Source: a bacterium (GTDB lineage Bacteria > Armatimonadota > UBA5829). From it: a DNA stretch of 64,000 nucleotides. The notes beneath the pieces were generated by a model that was not told the DNA's origin, searched no databases, and saw only the letters and a program-made list of their open reading frames with translations. Each line of letters opens with the position of its first letter. Position 1 is the first letter of the stretch. The stretch is from assembly GCA_021372295.1 (NCBI GenBank), contig JAJFUS010000039.1, positions 57,746 through 121,745 on the forward strand, given 5' to 3'. This document shows positions 9,789 to 18,821 of the stretch, one piece after another. The translations under genes and the position numbers were made by a program.

Positions 9789-9797
9789 ATTATAACA
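9789..9797 (-). promoter_or_regulatory. Extended -10 promoter of mnmG, close to the start codon
   Basis: On the minus strand TGT-TATAAT (plus-strand 9789-9797) is a perfect -10 hexamer with a TGn extension. It ends 10 bp before ATG 9778. No good -35 is seen at 17 bp, which extended -10 promoters tolerate. Initiation about 7 nt downstream would leave a leader of only 3-4 nt. Confidence 0.6.
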
Positions 9798-9855
9798 CAG
9801 CTAGAAATGCGGCATTTATTCCCGATAATTCTTGCAGGATATATGGAAAGAGCAA

Positions 9856-10476
9856 ATGAGGACTCCATACCAAATGAAAGGTCGGACGATTTTAGTGTTA
9901 CGTCCGCAATCCATAAAATACGGTTCGGGGCAAGGCATCGCCATCCTCTTGTTCGTCGTATCAGCCTGCTTGGGCATGAGCGGGCCTGCGTTCGCCGACT
10001 CGGCTAAAGGCGGTCCAAGCGAGTACGAACTCAAATCGGCGTACATATTCAATTTCGTAAAGTTTGTCGAGTGGCCGGATGGATCATTCTCCGATGCGAA
10101 CTCGCCAATCGTAATAGGAATACTTGGCGACGATCCGTTCGGAAACACAATCGATAATGCTGTAGCAAACAAAACCGTGAATGGAAGAAAACTACATATC
10201 CATCGATTTAAGAAAGCCAGTGATCTAAAACAAGTTCACGTGTTGTATATATCGGCGTCGGAAGATAAGCATCTAATGGACACGTTTAATGTTTTGAAGG
10301 ACAAACCTGTTCTAACAATAGGAGAAACCGGAAGCTACGCGAGGTCTGGAGGCATTATCCGGTTCCTCAACGAAGACAACAAGATCAGATTTTCAATCTA
10401 TGCGGACAAAGCTAAAAAGGTGGGGCTAAAGATAAGCTCCAAACTCTTGAAGCTCGCTAAGACAGTCAAGGCTTAA
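9856..10476 (+). CDS. YfiR-like periplasmic protein (DUF4154)
   Basis: About 206 residues. A hydrophobic export segment ([21 protein letters not shown]) precedes a mature domain that reads as YfiR/DUF4154: [70 protein letters not shown] and [19 protein letters not shown]. In Pseudomonas, YfiR is a periplasmic repressor that binds the CHASE8 domain of the diguanylate cyclase YfiN. Here the next gene encodes a CHASE8 hybrid kinase, so this protein is probably its periplasmic ligand-sensing partner. Start ATG 9856 is preferred (GGAAAG just upstream) over the upstream codon at 9832; ATG 9874 is an alternative. It lies 30 bp before the kinase gene. Confidence 0.85.
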   Translation: MRTPYQMKGRTILVLRPQSIKYGSGQGIAILLFVVSACLGMSGPAFADSAKGGPSEYELKSAYIFNFVKFVEWPDGSFSDANSPIVIGILGDDPFGNTIDNAVANKTVNGRKLHIHRFKKASDLKQVHVLYISASEDKHLMDTFNVLKDKPVLTIGETGSYARSGGIIRFLNEDNKIRFSIYADKAKKVGLKISSKLLKLAKTVKA

Positions 10477-10506
10477 GCTGCACCACAATATAAGAAAGGA
10501 CTACGC

Positions 10507-13500
10507 ATGCGTTCTTTCAGGGACATCTCGATAAAACAGAAGTTGACACTCGTTATAATGCTGATATGCTGTGTGACTCTGTTGTTCGCAAGCGCCGGCA
10601 TTCTCATTTATGAAATGATAACGTTTCCGGCCACAGTGACTCAGGACGTTTCCACGCTGGCGAAAATAATCGGCGAGAACAGCGTCGCGGCACTTGTGTT
10701 TTCGGATAGCGTCGCAGCGAAAGAGACTCTTTCGGCGCTTCGCGCACAACCACATGTCACCGCCGCCTGCATCTATCAGGCCGATGGTAAAATTCTGGCC
10801 AAGTACCTGCAGAAAGGTCAAGCCGGAAATATTTTTCCTCACAAGCCAAGCCGAAACACTCACAGATTTGAGGATGGGCATCTTCTTCTCTTCAAGAAAA
10901 TCTACCTGCACAAAGAAGACATTGGCACCGTGTATATCAAGTCTGACCTGCAGCGCATGCACGCCCGCCTGATTCAATATGTGGGAATCGCGGCGTTTGT
11001 CATGCTGGCGTCGGCATGCCTGGCGTTTATACTAGCATCGAAAGTGCGAAACGTTATCGCCGAACCCATTTTGCACCTGGTCGAAACGACAAAGGTCGTC
11101 TCCGATGAAAAAGACTACTCTATGCGAGCAATCAAGAACGGCAAGGACGAAATCGGATTGCTCATTGACGCCTTCAATCAGATGCTGACCCAGATACAGG
11201 AACAGGACGCCGATCTTCAGCGCGCCCATGACGAATTGGAAAAGCGTGTCGAGTTGCGCACGCAGGAACTGCAAGCCGAGGTTGCCGAACGCAAACGGGC
11301 AGACGCAGCAGTGCGAGCCAGCGAGGCGCGTCTAAACACGATGCTCAGTTCGATCCAGATAGCCGTTGTGACAGTGGACGCCGAAACGCACCAGATAATG
11401 GACGCCAATGAGAAGGCAGTAGAGATGATCGGCGCTCCCAAAGAAAAAATTATCGGACATGTATGCCATAAGTTCATGTGCCCGGCTGAGGTAGGGAAAT
11501 GTCCCGTGACCGATCTTGGCCAGACCGTGGACAGTACCTCCGAGCGCACATTGTTGACAGCTGATGGAAGGCGCGTATCTGTGCTCAAAACGGTGGTGCC
11601 CATTATGCTCGACGGACGAAAACACCTCCTCGAAAATTTCGTGGACATCACAAAGCGCAAAGAAACCGAAGAGGAGATGAAGCTGGCCAAGGAGGCAGCC
11701 GAATCCGCAAGTCGCGCAAAAAGCGAGTTCCTGGCCAATATGAGTCACGAAATCCGAACGCCGATGAACGGCATTATTGGAATGGCCGAGCTTGCGCTCG
11801 ATACAAACCTCACCTATGAACAAAAAGAATATCTCGACGCGGTCAAAAGCTCAGCCGATTCGCTTCTTTCGGTGATAAACGACATCCTGGACTTCTCGAA
11901 AATCGAGGCAAAAAAACTCGACCTCGACCCGATTGAGTTTAATCTACCCGACAGCCTCGCGGACATGACCCAGACCCTGGCGGTTCGCGCGCATGGCAAA
12001 GGACTCGAATTGCTCTGCCGCATCGCGCCGGACGTGCCCGACTACGTGGTGGGAGACGTGCTGCGTCTCAGACAGATCGTTGTGAACCTCGTGGGCAACG
12101 CAATAAAGTTCACAGATAAAGGGGAAGTGGTCGTATCAGTGGAATGCCGGTCGCTTGTCGACGACGACTTGTGCCTACACTTTAAAGTATCAGACACGGG
12201 AGTCGGAATAGCGCCCGAGAAGCAGAACGTAATCTTCGCAGCGTTTTCGCAGGCCGACGGATCCACCACGCGCAAGTATGGAGGAACCGGCCTGGGGCTG
12301 ACAATATCATCTCAGTTGGTGAAGATGATGGGCGGCAAAATATGGGTCGAGAGTGAACTCGGCAAGGGCAGCACTTTCCATTTCACACTGCACTTGAAGG
12401 CAGCACAGTCGGAATCTCACGCGCCCGCGCAGATAGAACCGGTTGAACTATGCGGTCTGAAAGCGCTGGTGGTCGATGACAACCAGACCAACAGACGAAT
12501 CCTTGAAGAGGTGCTCACCAACTGGCAGATGAACCCGACATGCGTTGATAACGGAGAGGCGGCGCTCACGCTGCTCGATAATGCGGAACGCGAGGGAAAA
12601 GCGTTCCAGTTGGTGCTGCTGGACGCGCAAATGCCCGAAATGGATGGATATGAAGTTGCTGAGCGGATCAAGCGCAATCCCAAGTTCGCCGGATCGACAA
12701 TAATGATGCTCTCCTCCAGCGGCCAATATGGCGATGCGGAGCGATCCAAAACGCTGGGAGTCGCGAAATGTCTCACGAAACCGATAAAGCAGTCGGACCT
12801 ATTCGACAGCATAGTAACGATCATTGGAAGCAGGTCACATTCTTTAGAGCGCCCCATAGATAATGATAAGCCCGATAATTCGGCGCGCGCGTATAAATCG
12901 CTGAGAATACTGTTGGCCGAAGACAACATCGTAAACCAGAAACTCGCCACCAGGCTCCTGAAAAAGCGCGGACACGATGTAACTGTGGCCGGAAACGGCA
13001 AGGAAGCTCTGACTGCGTTGGAAAATGGCAGTTTTGACTTCGTGCTGATGGACGTACAAATGCCTGAAATGGACGGTTTAGAAACAACGGGAGAAATCCG
13101 AAAAAAAGAGAAAGAAACTCATCAACATATACCGATTATTGCAATGACGGCACACGCAATGAAAGGCGATCGCGAGCGGTGTCTGGAAGCGGGAATGGAC
13201 GCCTATATCTCGAAACCTATCCGCGTGCAGGAACTGTTTAGTCTCATCGAATCGGAAGAGAACTTTCCTGCGACAAACGCGCGCGCGACCACGTCAGAAT
13301 CGGATGTGGATGTAAATGCGCTAATGACTCGCGTGGGCGGTGACATGGATCTTCTCAGAGAACTGGTGTCACTCTTTGATGAAAACAGCAATGAACTGCT
13401 TTTAGAGATCGGTAACGCAATCGAAGCTCAAGACGCATCGGCGCTGCGTCATGCTGCGCACACACTAAAAGGTTCGACCGGCAACTTCGCCACCGGAAAG

Positions 13501-13647
13501 GCGTACTATGCGGCGCTCCGACTTGAGCAAATCGGACGAGGAGCCGATCTGACCGACGCACAAGAGGCGTTTCAAGATCTAAAGGAAGAGGTCGAAAGAC
13601 TAAAACCTGCATTATTTGAACTGGCCAGCAAGAAGGAAGCGGCATGA
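10507..13647 (+). CDS. CHASE8-HAMP-PAS hybrid sensor histidine kinase with two receivers and HPt
   Basis: 1046 residues. TM1 spans about 14-36. The periplasmic CHASE8-like domain (about 40-150; TLAKIIGENSVAALVFSD, ETLSALRAQPHVTAA) resembles that of YfiN. TM2 is at about 158-178 and HAMP at 179-235. A coiled linker leads to PAS (about 270-385). HisKA carries His414 (NMSHEIRTPMNG); HATPase has N-box VGNAIKF and G-boxes DTGVGI and GGTGLGL. REC1 has Asp706, REC2 has Asp849 (LLAEDN, VLMDVQMPEMDG), and HPt has His985 (HTLKGS). A full internal phosphorelay is therefore encoded. Its stop overlaps the start of the REC-GGDEF-EAL gene by 4 bp (ATGA), pointing to that protein as the output. The YfiR-like gene precedes it. 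Confidence 0.93.
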   Translation: MRSFRDISIKQKLTLVIMLICCVTLLFASAGILIYEMITFPATVTQDVSTLAKIIGENSVAALVFSDSVAAKETLSALRAQPHVTAACIYQADGKILAKYLQKGQAGNIFPHKPSRNTHRFEDGHLLLFKKIYLHKEDIGTVYIKSDLQRMHARLIQYVGIAAFVMLASACLAFILASKVRNVIAEPILHLVETTKVVSDEKDYSMRAIKNGKDEIGLLIDAFNQMLTQIQEQDADLQRAHDELEKRVELRTQELQAEVAERKRADAAVRASEARLNTMLSSIQIAVVTVDAETHQIMDANEKAVEMIGAPKEKIIGHVCHKFMCPAEVGKCPVTDLGQTVDSTSERTLLTADGRRVSVLKTVVPIMLDGRKHLLENFVDITKRKETEEEMKLAKEAAESASRAKSEFLANMSHEIRTPMNGIIGMAELALDTNLTYEQKEYLDAVKSSADSLLSVINDILDFSKIEAKKLDLDPIEFNLPDSLADMTQTLAVRAHGKGLELLCRIAPDVPDYVVGDVLRLRQIVVNLVGNAIKFTDKGEVVVSVECRSLVDDDLCLHFKVSDTGVGIAPEKQNVIFAAFSQADGSTTRKYGGTGLGLTISSQLVKMMGGKIWVESELGKGSTFHFTLHLKAAQSESHAPAQIEPVELCGLKALVVDDNQTNRRILEEVLTNWQMNPTCVDNGEAALTLLDNAEREGKAFQLVLLDAQMPEMDGYEVAERIKRNPKFAGSTIMMLSSSGQYGDAERSKTLGVAKCLTKPIKQSDLFDSIVTIIGSRSHSLERPIDNDKPDNSARAYKSLRILLAEDNIVNQKLATRLLKKRGHDVTVAGNGKEALTALENGSFDFVLMDVQMPEMDGLETTGEIRKKEKETHQHIPIIAMTAHAMKGDRERCLEAGMDAYISKPIRVQELFSLIESEENFPATNARATTSESDVDVNALMTRVGGDMDLLRELVSLFDENSNELLLEIGNAIEAQDASALRHAAHTLKGSTGNFATGKAYYAALRLEQIGRGADLTDAQEAFQDLKEEVERLKPALFELASKKEAA

Positions 13648-15374
13648 GAATACTGATAGCCGAGGATGATCCTGTTTCACGCCGACTGCTGGAAGCGCTG
13701 CTCAAAAAGTGGGGCTATGACGTGGTGGTCGCTCAAGACGGCAGGCAAGCGTGGGATATACTCAAGAAAAACGATGCCCCGAAGATGGCGATCGTCGACT
13801 GGATGATGCCCGAGCTTGACGGCGTACAGGTCTGCCAGAACGTCAGGCAGCGCGAAGACGACTATTATATCTACATCATCCTGCTCACCGCAAAGAGTCA
13901 GAAACAGGACATCATTCAAGGCATGGTGGCCGGAGCGGACGATTACGTCACGAAACCGTTCGACGCAAACGAACTCAACGCCAGGCTGAGAGCAGGCAGA
14001 AGAATCCTCGACCTTCAATCCGAACTTCTTTCGACGCGGGAAACACTAAGAGTTCAGGCTACCCACGACCCACTTACCGGGCTGCCCAACCGCCTGCTGT
14101 TCAGCGACCGACTGACCCAACGTCTGGCACAAGCCCGCAGGCAGGAACAGCCACTGGCGGTAATGTTCCTGGATTTGGACAGGTTCAAACTCATTAACGA
14201 CACTCTTGGGCACAATATCGGCGATATGCTGCTCAAATCGGTGTCAGAACGGCTTCAGGGGACACTGCGCGAAGTCGATACTATAGCCCGAATGGGTGGA
14301 GACGAGTTCACTATCATCCTCTCCGATATCGACAACGCCGACTCCGCGGTTGTGGTTGCTGACAAGGTACTTCAGGCGCTTGCCGAACCTGTGATCCTCG
14401 ACGGCCACGAACTCTTCGTGAGCGCGAGTATGGGTATCAGCCTGTTCCCATCGGACGGCGGAAATGCCGAGACCCTGGTCCAAAACGCTGATACTGCCAT
14501 GTATCGCGCCAAGGAACAGGGTAGAAACAACTATCAGCTTTACACTGAGGCATTCAACGCCGCGGCTGTTGAAAAAATCACACTGGAACACAGTCTCCGA
14601 CGCGCGCTGGCCAGAGACGAGTTCCTGCTGCATTATCAGCCTCAGGTCTCGATAGGAACGGGCAAAGTTAAGGGAACCGAAGCGTTGATACGCTGGCGAC
14701 AGCCGAATCTGGGATTGGTATCGCCGGGACAATTCATACCTCTAGCCGAAGAAACCGGCCTGATATTGCCCATAAGCGAATGGGTGCTGCGGACTGCATG
14801 CACGCAGAACAAGGCCTGGCAAGACGCCGGTCTGCCGCACATGAGCATTGCCGTCAACATATCCGCACGACAATTTGAACAAAACGAATTGACCCCAATG
14901 GTAGAGAATGCGCTGGAGGAATCCGGTCTGGATCCGCGATATCTCGACTTGGAATTGACCGAGAGCACGCTTATGCAAAACCCGGATACGGCGGTTTCGA
15001 TCCTGCAGAAGCTCAAGGACATGGGCGTCAGAATCTCTGTGGACGACTTCGGCACAGGCTATTCTTCACTGAGTTATCTCAAGCGATTCCCGATTGACGC
15101 AGTGAAGATAGACCAATCGTTCGTGAAAGACATAACCAGCAACCCGGACGACGCGGCCATCGCCGGAGCGGTGGTAGCTATGGCGCACAGCTTGAAGCTG
15201 GAAGTGATTGCCGAAGGAGTCGAGACACTGGATCAGTTGGAATTCCTTCGTGGACTCAGGTGCGACGAGATGCAAGGATATTTCGTCAGCCCGCCCGTGC
15301 CCGCTGAAGACCTGCAGCAGCAGATCATCAACGGGCTGAGTGTAAAACCTAGCCAACTGCCGTTTGCGGCGTAA
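13644..15374 (+). CDS. Response regulator REC-GGDEF-EAL (c-di-GMP turnover)
   Basis: 576 residues. The receiver (1-118) has phospho-acceptor Asp52 (VDWMMPELDG) and Lys104 (KPF). The GGDEF domain (about 140-305) keeps the intact active-site motif at 218-222 (MGGDEFTII). The EAL domain (about 318-565) starts with EALIRW at 346 and keeps DDFGTGYSSL and AEGVET. Both synthesis and hydrolysis of c-di-GMP are therefore chemically possible, and phosphorylation may bias the balance. It overlaps the kinase gene by 4 bp, so the two are coupled and likely cognate. Its GGDEF-EAL half is closely similar to that of the large sensor at 18822-22547, which suggests recent duplication. Confidence 0.95.
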   Translation: MRILIAEDDPVSRRLLEALLKKWGYDVVVAQDGRQAWDILKKNDAPKMAIVDWMMPELDGVQVCQNVRQREDDYYIYIILLTAKSQKQDIIQGMVAGADDYVTKPFDANELNARLRAGRRILDLQSELLSTRETLRVQATHDPLTGLPNRLLFSDRLTQRLAQARRQEQPLAVMFLDLDRFKLINDTLGHNIGDMLLKSVSERLQGTLREVDTIARMGGDEFTIILSDIDNADSAVVVADKVLQALAEPVILDGHELFVSASMGISLFPSDGGNAETLVQNADTAMYRAKEQGRNNYQLYTEAFNAAAVEKITLEHSLRRALARDEFLLHYQPQVSIGTGKVKGTEALIRWRQPNLGLVSPGQFIPLAEETGLILPISEWVLRTACTQNKAWQDAGLPHMSIAVNISARQFEQNELTPMVENALEESGLDPRYLDLELTESTLMQNPDTAVSILQKLKDMGVRISVDDFGTGYSSLSYLKRFPIDAVKIDQSFVKDITSNPDDAAIAGAVVAMAHSLKLEVIAEGVETLDQLEFLRGLRCDEMQGYFVSPPVPAEDLQQQIINGLSVKPSQLPFAA

Positions 15375-15421
15375 CGGCTGCCGCTGACAAACCTGAAACA
15401 CCTGTTTTTTTGCTTATTCGA

Positions 15422-16273
15422 TCATCTGCCGAGAATTGCGTCCATTGCGCGAGATGTATTACAAATCAACACCTCAGGATAGTGCGCATAAGTGGGAATC
15501 ATCTCAGCCGTGACGAAACCATCATAACCGATTTCCTTGAACGCAGTCATTACCCCCGGCCAATTTACGTCCCCAGAAAGCAAATCGACAAACCCGGCTC
15601 CCGTGCCCACAGCGCGGCGGAAATCCTTGAAATGAACACGTTTGATCCTCTTGCCAAGGGTCTTGATCCAGTGCTCGGGATAGCCATAGAGCAGGCAGTT
15701 GCCCACATCAAAATATGAACCGACCCACTCAGAGTTAAACTGGTCAATAAACGACTTCATTTCCACCGGGCCCGTAAGAAACTTGTTCCAGACATTTTCA
15801 AGCCCTATTGCGACCTTTGACAACTCCGCGCGGGGAAGCAGTCTTCCGATAGCCTCGCTGGCACGATCCCAGGCAGCATCAAACTCGACAACTTCCGACG
15901 TCGGATCGAAAAACACATCGACCGCTCCCGGCACTATCAGCACAGCGCCAGCCTCAAGCCACGCGGCGACATCTATAAGCTTTTTTCCGATTTCAAGCGC
16001 CTCGGCACGCACAGTGGGATCGTTGGCGGTAAGCGATTTACCCCAGAATAGACCCGTAGCAACGGAAGATATCTTTACACCGGCATCATTCGCAGCCTTG
16101 ATGATCGCTTTTGCCGACTGATCGTTAGTCTGCAAGTTGACATCACCGCCATCGGACAGACATACTTCGACCGACTCATAACCGGCCATTTTAGCTTCCG
16201 CAAAAGCCTGCGCGACTGGCTTTGAGCCGTCCAAACCGCCTGCAAAAGACCAATAACTGATTCCCTTAATCAT
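15422..16273 (-). CDS. Sugar phosphate isomerase/epimerase family TIM-barrel protein
   Basis: 283 residues of the AP-endonuclease-2 / xylose-isomerase-like TIM barrel. The metal-ligand signposts are in order: an early Glu (YESVEV), ENVWNKF in mid-barrel, DVGN, HFKDF and a final AEM. This pattern fits D-tagatose/hydroxypyruvate/inosose-type epimerases and isomerases, which use a divalent metal. The substrate cannot be read from sequence. It lies 95 bp downstream of the Gfo/Idh/MocA oxidoreductase on the same strand and divergent from a ROK regulator, a layout typical of sugar or inositol-like catabolic loci. Confidence 0.85.
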   Translation of the reverse strand: MIKGISYWSFAGGLDGSKPVAQAFAEAKMAGYESVEVCLSDGGDVNLQTNDQSAKAIIKAANDAGVKISSVATGLFWGKSLTANDPTVRAEALEIGKKLIDVAAWLEAGAVLIVPGAVDVFFDPTSEVVEFDAAWDRASEAIGRLLPRAELSKVAIGLENVWNKFLTGPVEMKSFIDQFNSEWVGSYFDVGNCLLYGYPEHWIKTLGKRIKRVHFKDFRRAVGTGAGFVDLLSGDVNWPGVMTAFKEIGYDGFVTAEMIPTYAHYPEVLICNTSRAMDAILGR

Positions 16274-16368
16274 AATTCCGGTCCTCCCTCAAAAGCAGCT
16301 GAAAGTGGAAGGCTAAGAGCCCTAACTGTCAGCACTCAGTTGTGTTAAAGCTTCAGTTCCGTATCTCT

Positions 16369-17394
16369 CTATAGATCGACAACACAGCCTGTCTCAGCCG
16401 ACTTCGTGACCGCCAGGCATATCTTCACGGCTTCGCGGCCGTCCTCGGGGGTCACGACCTCGGGCTTCTTATTGGCCTTGAGGCACTCGATAAAGTATTT
16501 GATCTCATTGTAATATCCGCCAAGGGACGACAAGTTGCCGGATGTCTCAGTCGACGCGCCGATCTCGGGAGAGGGTAAATCGGGAGCAAACGGCTCACAT
16601 TCGTTCGGATAGACCATCAGCGATTGGTCAAGTCCGGTGTCCAGCTTAATACACGCGGTCTGCAACGACACGATCAGCGCCATATTAAAGGGATAGGTTT
16701 CCGACATTATAAGCGAGCCTTCTGCAAAACTGCGCGCGCCTGATTTGTGGCCGAATCCCATAGCCTGAACCGCATCGAGACCGCCGCCGGGACCCCTCAC
16801 GCCCTGAGCAAAAACCTGCTTCGGAGAACCGAGCAAATACGCAATGTAGTCCTGATCGTGAATGTGCAGATCGAGAACGCCGCCGCCGCTTCTTTTCGGA
16901 TCCCACAACCACTTCTCCCAGGCCCAGCTCGCCGGAGGACTAAACCTTCTGGCGCTCACCCACATCACATTGCCGTACCTGCCGGAATCGACAATCTTTT
17001 TGACAACCTGATACTCCGGCCAGAAACGAATAACCTGAGCGATCATCATTGTGACGCCCGCCTTATTGACCGCGTCGATCATCTTATCGCACTCCGCGAC
17101 AGTCATCGCCATAGGCTTTTCGCACAAAATATGTTTGCCTGCCCGCGCCGCCGCCACTGCATGCTCGGCGTGAAGAAATGTCGGTGTGCAAATATCAACC
17201 ATGTCAACGTCCGCCGAAGCCAGCATATCATCAATGGTCGCATAGACATCACAACCGATCTTCTTTTTGGCCTTGTCCCGCTTCGCCTCATCAACATCAA
17301 CAACCGCCACTATCCTACTCTCACCGGCCGCATTGTGACACTGGGCATGCATATCGCCCATAAAACCGTACCCCACCAAACCAACCTTGATCAT
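16369..17394 (-). CDS. Gfo/Idh/MocA family NAD(P)-dependent oxidoreductase
   Basis: 341 residues. The N-terminal Rossmann motif GYGFMG is at 8-13, and the family's EKP motif at 92-94 provides catalytic Lys93. The later HIHDQD segment holds the usual active-site Asp and His. Family members oxidise or reduce sugars and cyclitols. The partner epimerase follows by 95 bp. The promoter is inferred at 17461-17489 on the minus strand, about 60 nt before the ATG, next to a palindrome shared with the divergent ROK gene, so regulation by that protein is likely. Substrate unknown. Confidence 0.9.
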   Translation of the reverse strand: MIKVGLVGYGFMGDMHAQCHNAAGESRIVAVVDVDEAKRDKAKKKIGCDVYATIDDMLASADVDMVDICTPTFLHAEHAVAAARAGKHILCEKPMAMTVAECDKMIDAVNKAGVTMMIAQVIRFWPEYQVVKKIVDSGRYGNVMWVSARRFSPPASWAWEKWLWDPKRSGGGVLDLHIHDQDYIAYLLGSPKQVFAQGVRGPGGGLDAVQAMGFGHKSGARSFAEGSLIMSETYPFNMALIVSLQTACIKLDTGLDQSLMVYPNECEPFAPDLPSPEIGASTETSGNLSSLGGYYNEIKYFIECLKANKKPEVVTPEDGREAVKICLAVTKSAETGCVVDL

Positions 17395-17460
17395 TACGCT
17401 CCTCCAACAAAGACTGTGAGAACCAGCACCAAAGCCTCAATTCGCGCCTGACACATCTAC

Positions 17461-17489
17461 ATTCTCACATAGTATCGGCCAGCTGTCAA
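17461..17489 (-). promoter_or_regulatory. Promoter of the oxidoreductase gene
   Basis: Read on the minus strand: TTGACA (plus 17484-17489), 17 bp, then GAGAAT (plus 17461-17466) preceded by TGT, an extended -10. This is the best-matching minus-strand promoter in the 166-bp intergenic region. Confidence 0.6.
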
Positions 17490-17496
17490 TATTTAA

Positions 17497-17509
17497 TTGC
17501 AGTCTGCAA
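17497..17509. promoter_or_regulatory. Perfect palindrome, candidate ROK operator
   Basis: TTGCAG-T-CTGCAA is a perfect 6+1+6 inverted repeat. It lies between the two divergent promoters, about 8 bp from the minus-strand -35 and 13 bp from the plus-strand -35. The position suits an autoregulating ROK repressor or activator that controls both genes. Binding is inferred. Confidence 0.5.
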
Positions 17510-17521
17510 CTTTATTTATTC

Positions 17522-17550
17522 TTGACGTTCAGTCCACGCAGAGGTATACT
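17522..17550 (+). promoter_or_regulatory. Promoter of the ROK gene, near-leaderless
   Basis: TTGACG (17522-17527), 17 bp, TATACT (17545-17550), then only 10 bp to ATG 17561. Initiation at the usual distance would begin the mRNA within about 4 nt of the start codon. Confidence 0.65.
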
Positions 17551-17560
17551 CCACTTGTAT

Positions 17561-18799
17561 ATGAACACCAAAGAGACAACCACCAGAGGACTCGATGCCT
17601 CTGTAATACGAAGATCAAACCGCAAGGCGGTTCTCGATGTCCTGCGCTCCAGAGAGCCGGTCGGGCGAAGAGAAATCGCCGAACTCACGCGCCTCTCAGT
17701 GCCCACCATCAGCAGAGTCACCGCCGAACTGGCCGAGCAGTCGATCATACGCGAGGTGGGTTCTGTAAACATCGGCAAGGCGAAGCGAAAAACTGCGCTG
17801 CTGGACATAAATCCCGAAGCGGGATGGGTCGTGGGAATGGAAGTCGGCGGCGCGCACATCAGAGCGACGGCGATAGATCTCAAAGGGGAACTGCACGAGT
17901 CAGTGGAATCAAGCATGGAAAATGTGCGTGGAGAGGAGCCGGTCGCCGAAGCCATTCAATCCGTGCTGAAAAAGATCATCACCACTTGCGAACCGATGCG
18001 CGGCAGGCCTCTGTCTATAGGGGTGAGCAGTGCAGGTGTTGTCGATTCTGGGGCAGGTATCGTCACTTTGAGCTTCAATTTGCAGGTGCAAAACTTTCAC
18101 GTTGCAAAGATTGTGCGGGATGTGTGCGACGTGCCGGTGGCCGTGGACAACAATATAACGGCCCCCACCCTCGCCGAAGCCAGACTGGGACACGGCAGGC
18201 ATCACTCCAGTTTCGCGTATCTCTCCATTGGAATGGGAATCGGCGCTGGGTATGTGCTTGATGGTCAGGTTCAGCATCTCTCTCCACATGCGGAATTCGG
18301 GCTGATGGTAGTCGCTCCCGAAGGTGATCCTGAAAGATTCGGCGGAAGAGGTTATCTGGAATCGCTTGCATCGGGACGAGGAATAGCGGCATCGGCGCGG
18401 CGGGCGATGGAGTCAGGCGAAAAGACTCTCATCTCCGACCTGACGCCTGAAGGCCCGGCATCCGTGACGGCGAAAATCGTGGCCCAAGCAGCTCGACAAA
18501 ATGACGAACTGGCACTCAAAATAATGGCGCGGGCGGCGGAATATCTCGGTATAGGCATCGTCAATATTGCTCATACACTCGGCCTGACCACATTCTTCAT
18601 CAACGGCGGCGTGCCTCGCTCGGGTGAACCGTTCTGGAAACCGCTGCGAGAGTCCATTGAGCGGCATGAATACTGGCCGGGTGAGATACAGCTTGAAGAA
18701 AGCCTCCTCTCAGATGACGCAGCGGTAATAGGAGCAGGGCTGCTTGGGCTGGAAAAGGCGTTCGAGCGTTTGGTCGCGAACGGCGATAGCAACCCTTAA
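17561..18799 (+). CDS. ROK family transcriptional regulator (NagC/XylR-like)
   Basis: 412 residues. An N-terminal winged helix (about 20-75; RREIAELTRLSVPTISRVTAEL) is followed by a ROK sugar-kinase-like domain with GMEVGGAHIRA, GVSSAGVVD and SIGMGIGAGYVLDG. The zinc-binding Cys cluster usual in ROK proteins (CxCGxxGCxE) is absent; the region reads GGRGYLE instead, so zinc binding through it is unlikely. ATG 17561 is chosen over the in-frame codon at 17522, because that upstream stretch is the promoter. It is divergent from the oxidoreductase/isomerase pair, which it probably controls in response to a sugar. Confidence 0.9.
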   Translation: MNTKETTTRGLDASVIRRSNRKAVLDVLRSREPVGRREIAELTRLSVPTISRVTAELAEQSIIREVGSVNIGKAKRKTALLDINPEAGWVVGMEVGGAHIRATAIDLKGELHESVESSMENVRGEEPVAEAIQSVLKKIITTCEPMRGRPLSIGVSSAGVVDSGAGIVTLSFNLQVQNFHVAKIVRDVCDVPVAVDNNITAPTLAEARLGHGRHHSSFAYLSIGMGIGAGYVLDGQVQHLSPHAEFGLMVVAPEGDPERFGGRGYLESLASGRGIAASARRAMESGEKTLISDLTPEGPASVTAKIVAQAARQNDELALKIMARAAEYLGIGIVNIAHTLGLTTFFINGGVPRSGEPFWKPLRESIERHEYWPGEIQLEESLLSDDAAVIGAGLLGLEKAFERLVANGDSNP

Positions 18800-18821
18800 G
18801 GTTCACGATCCGCAAAAGCGA

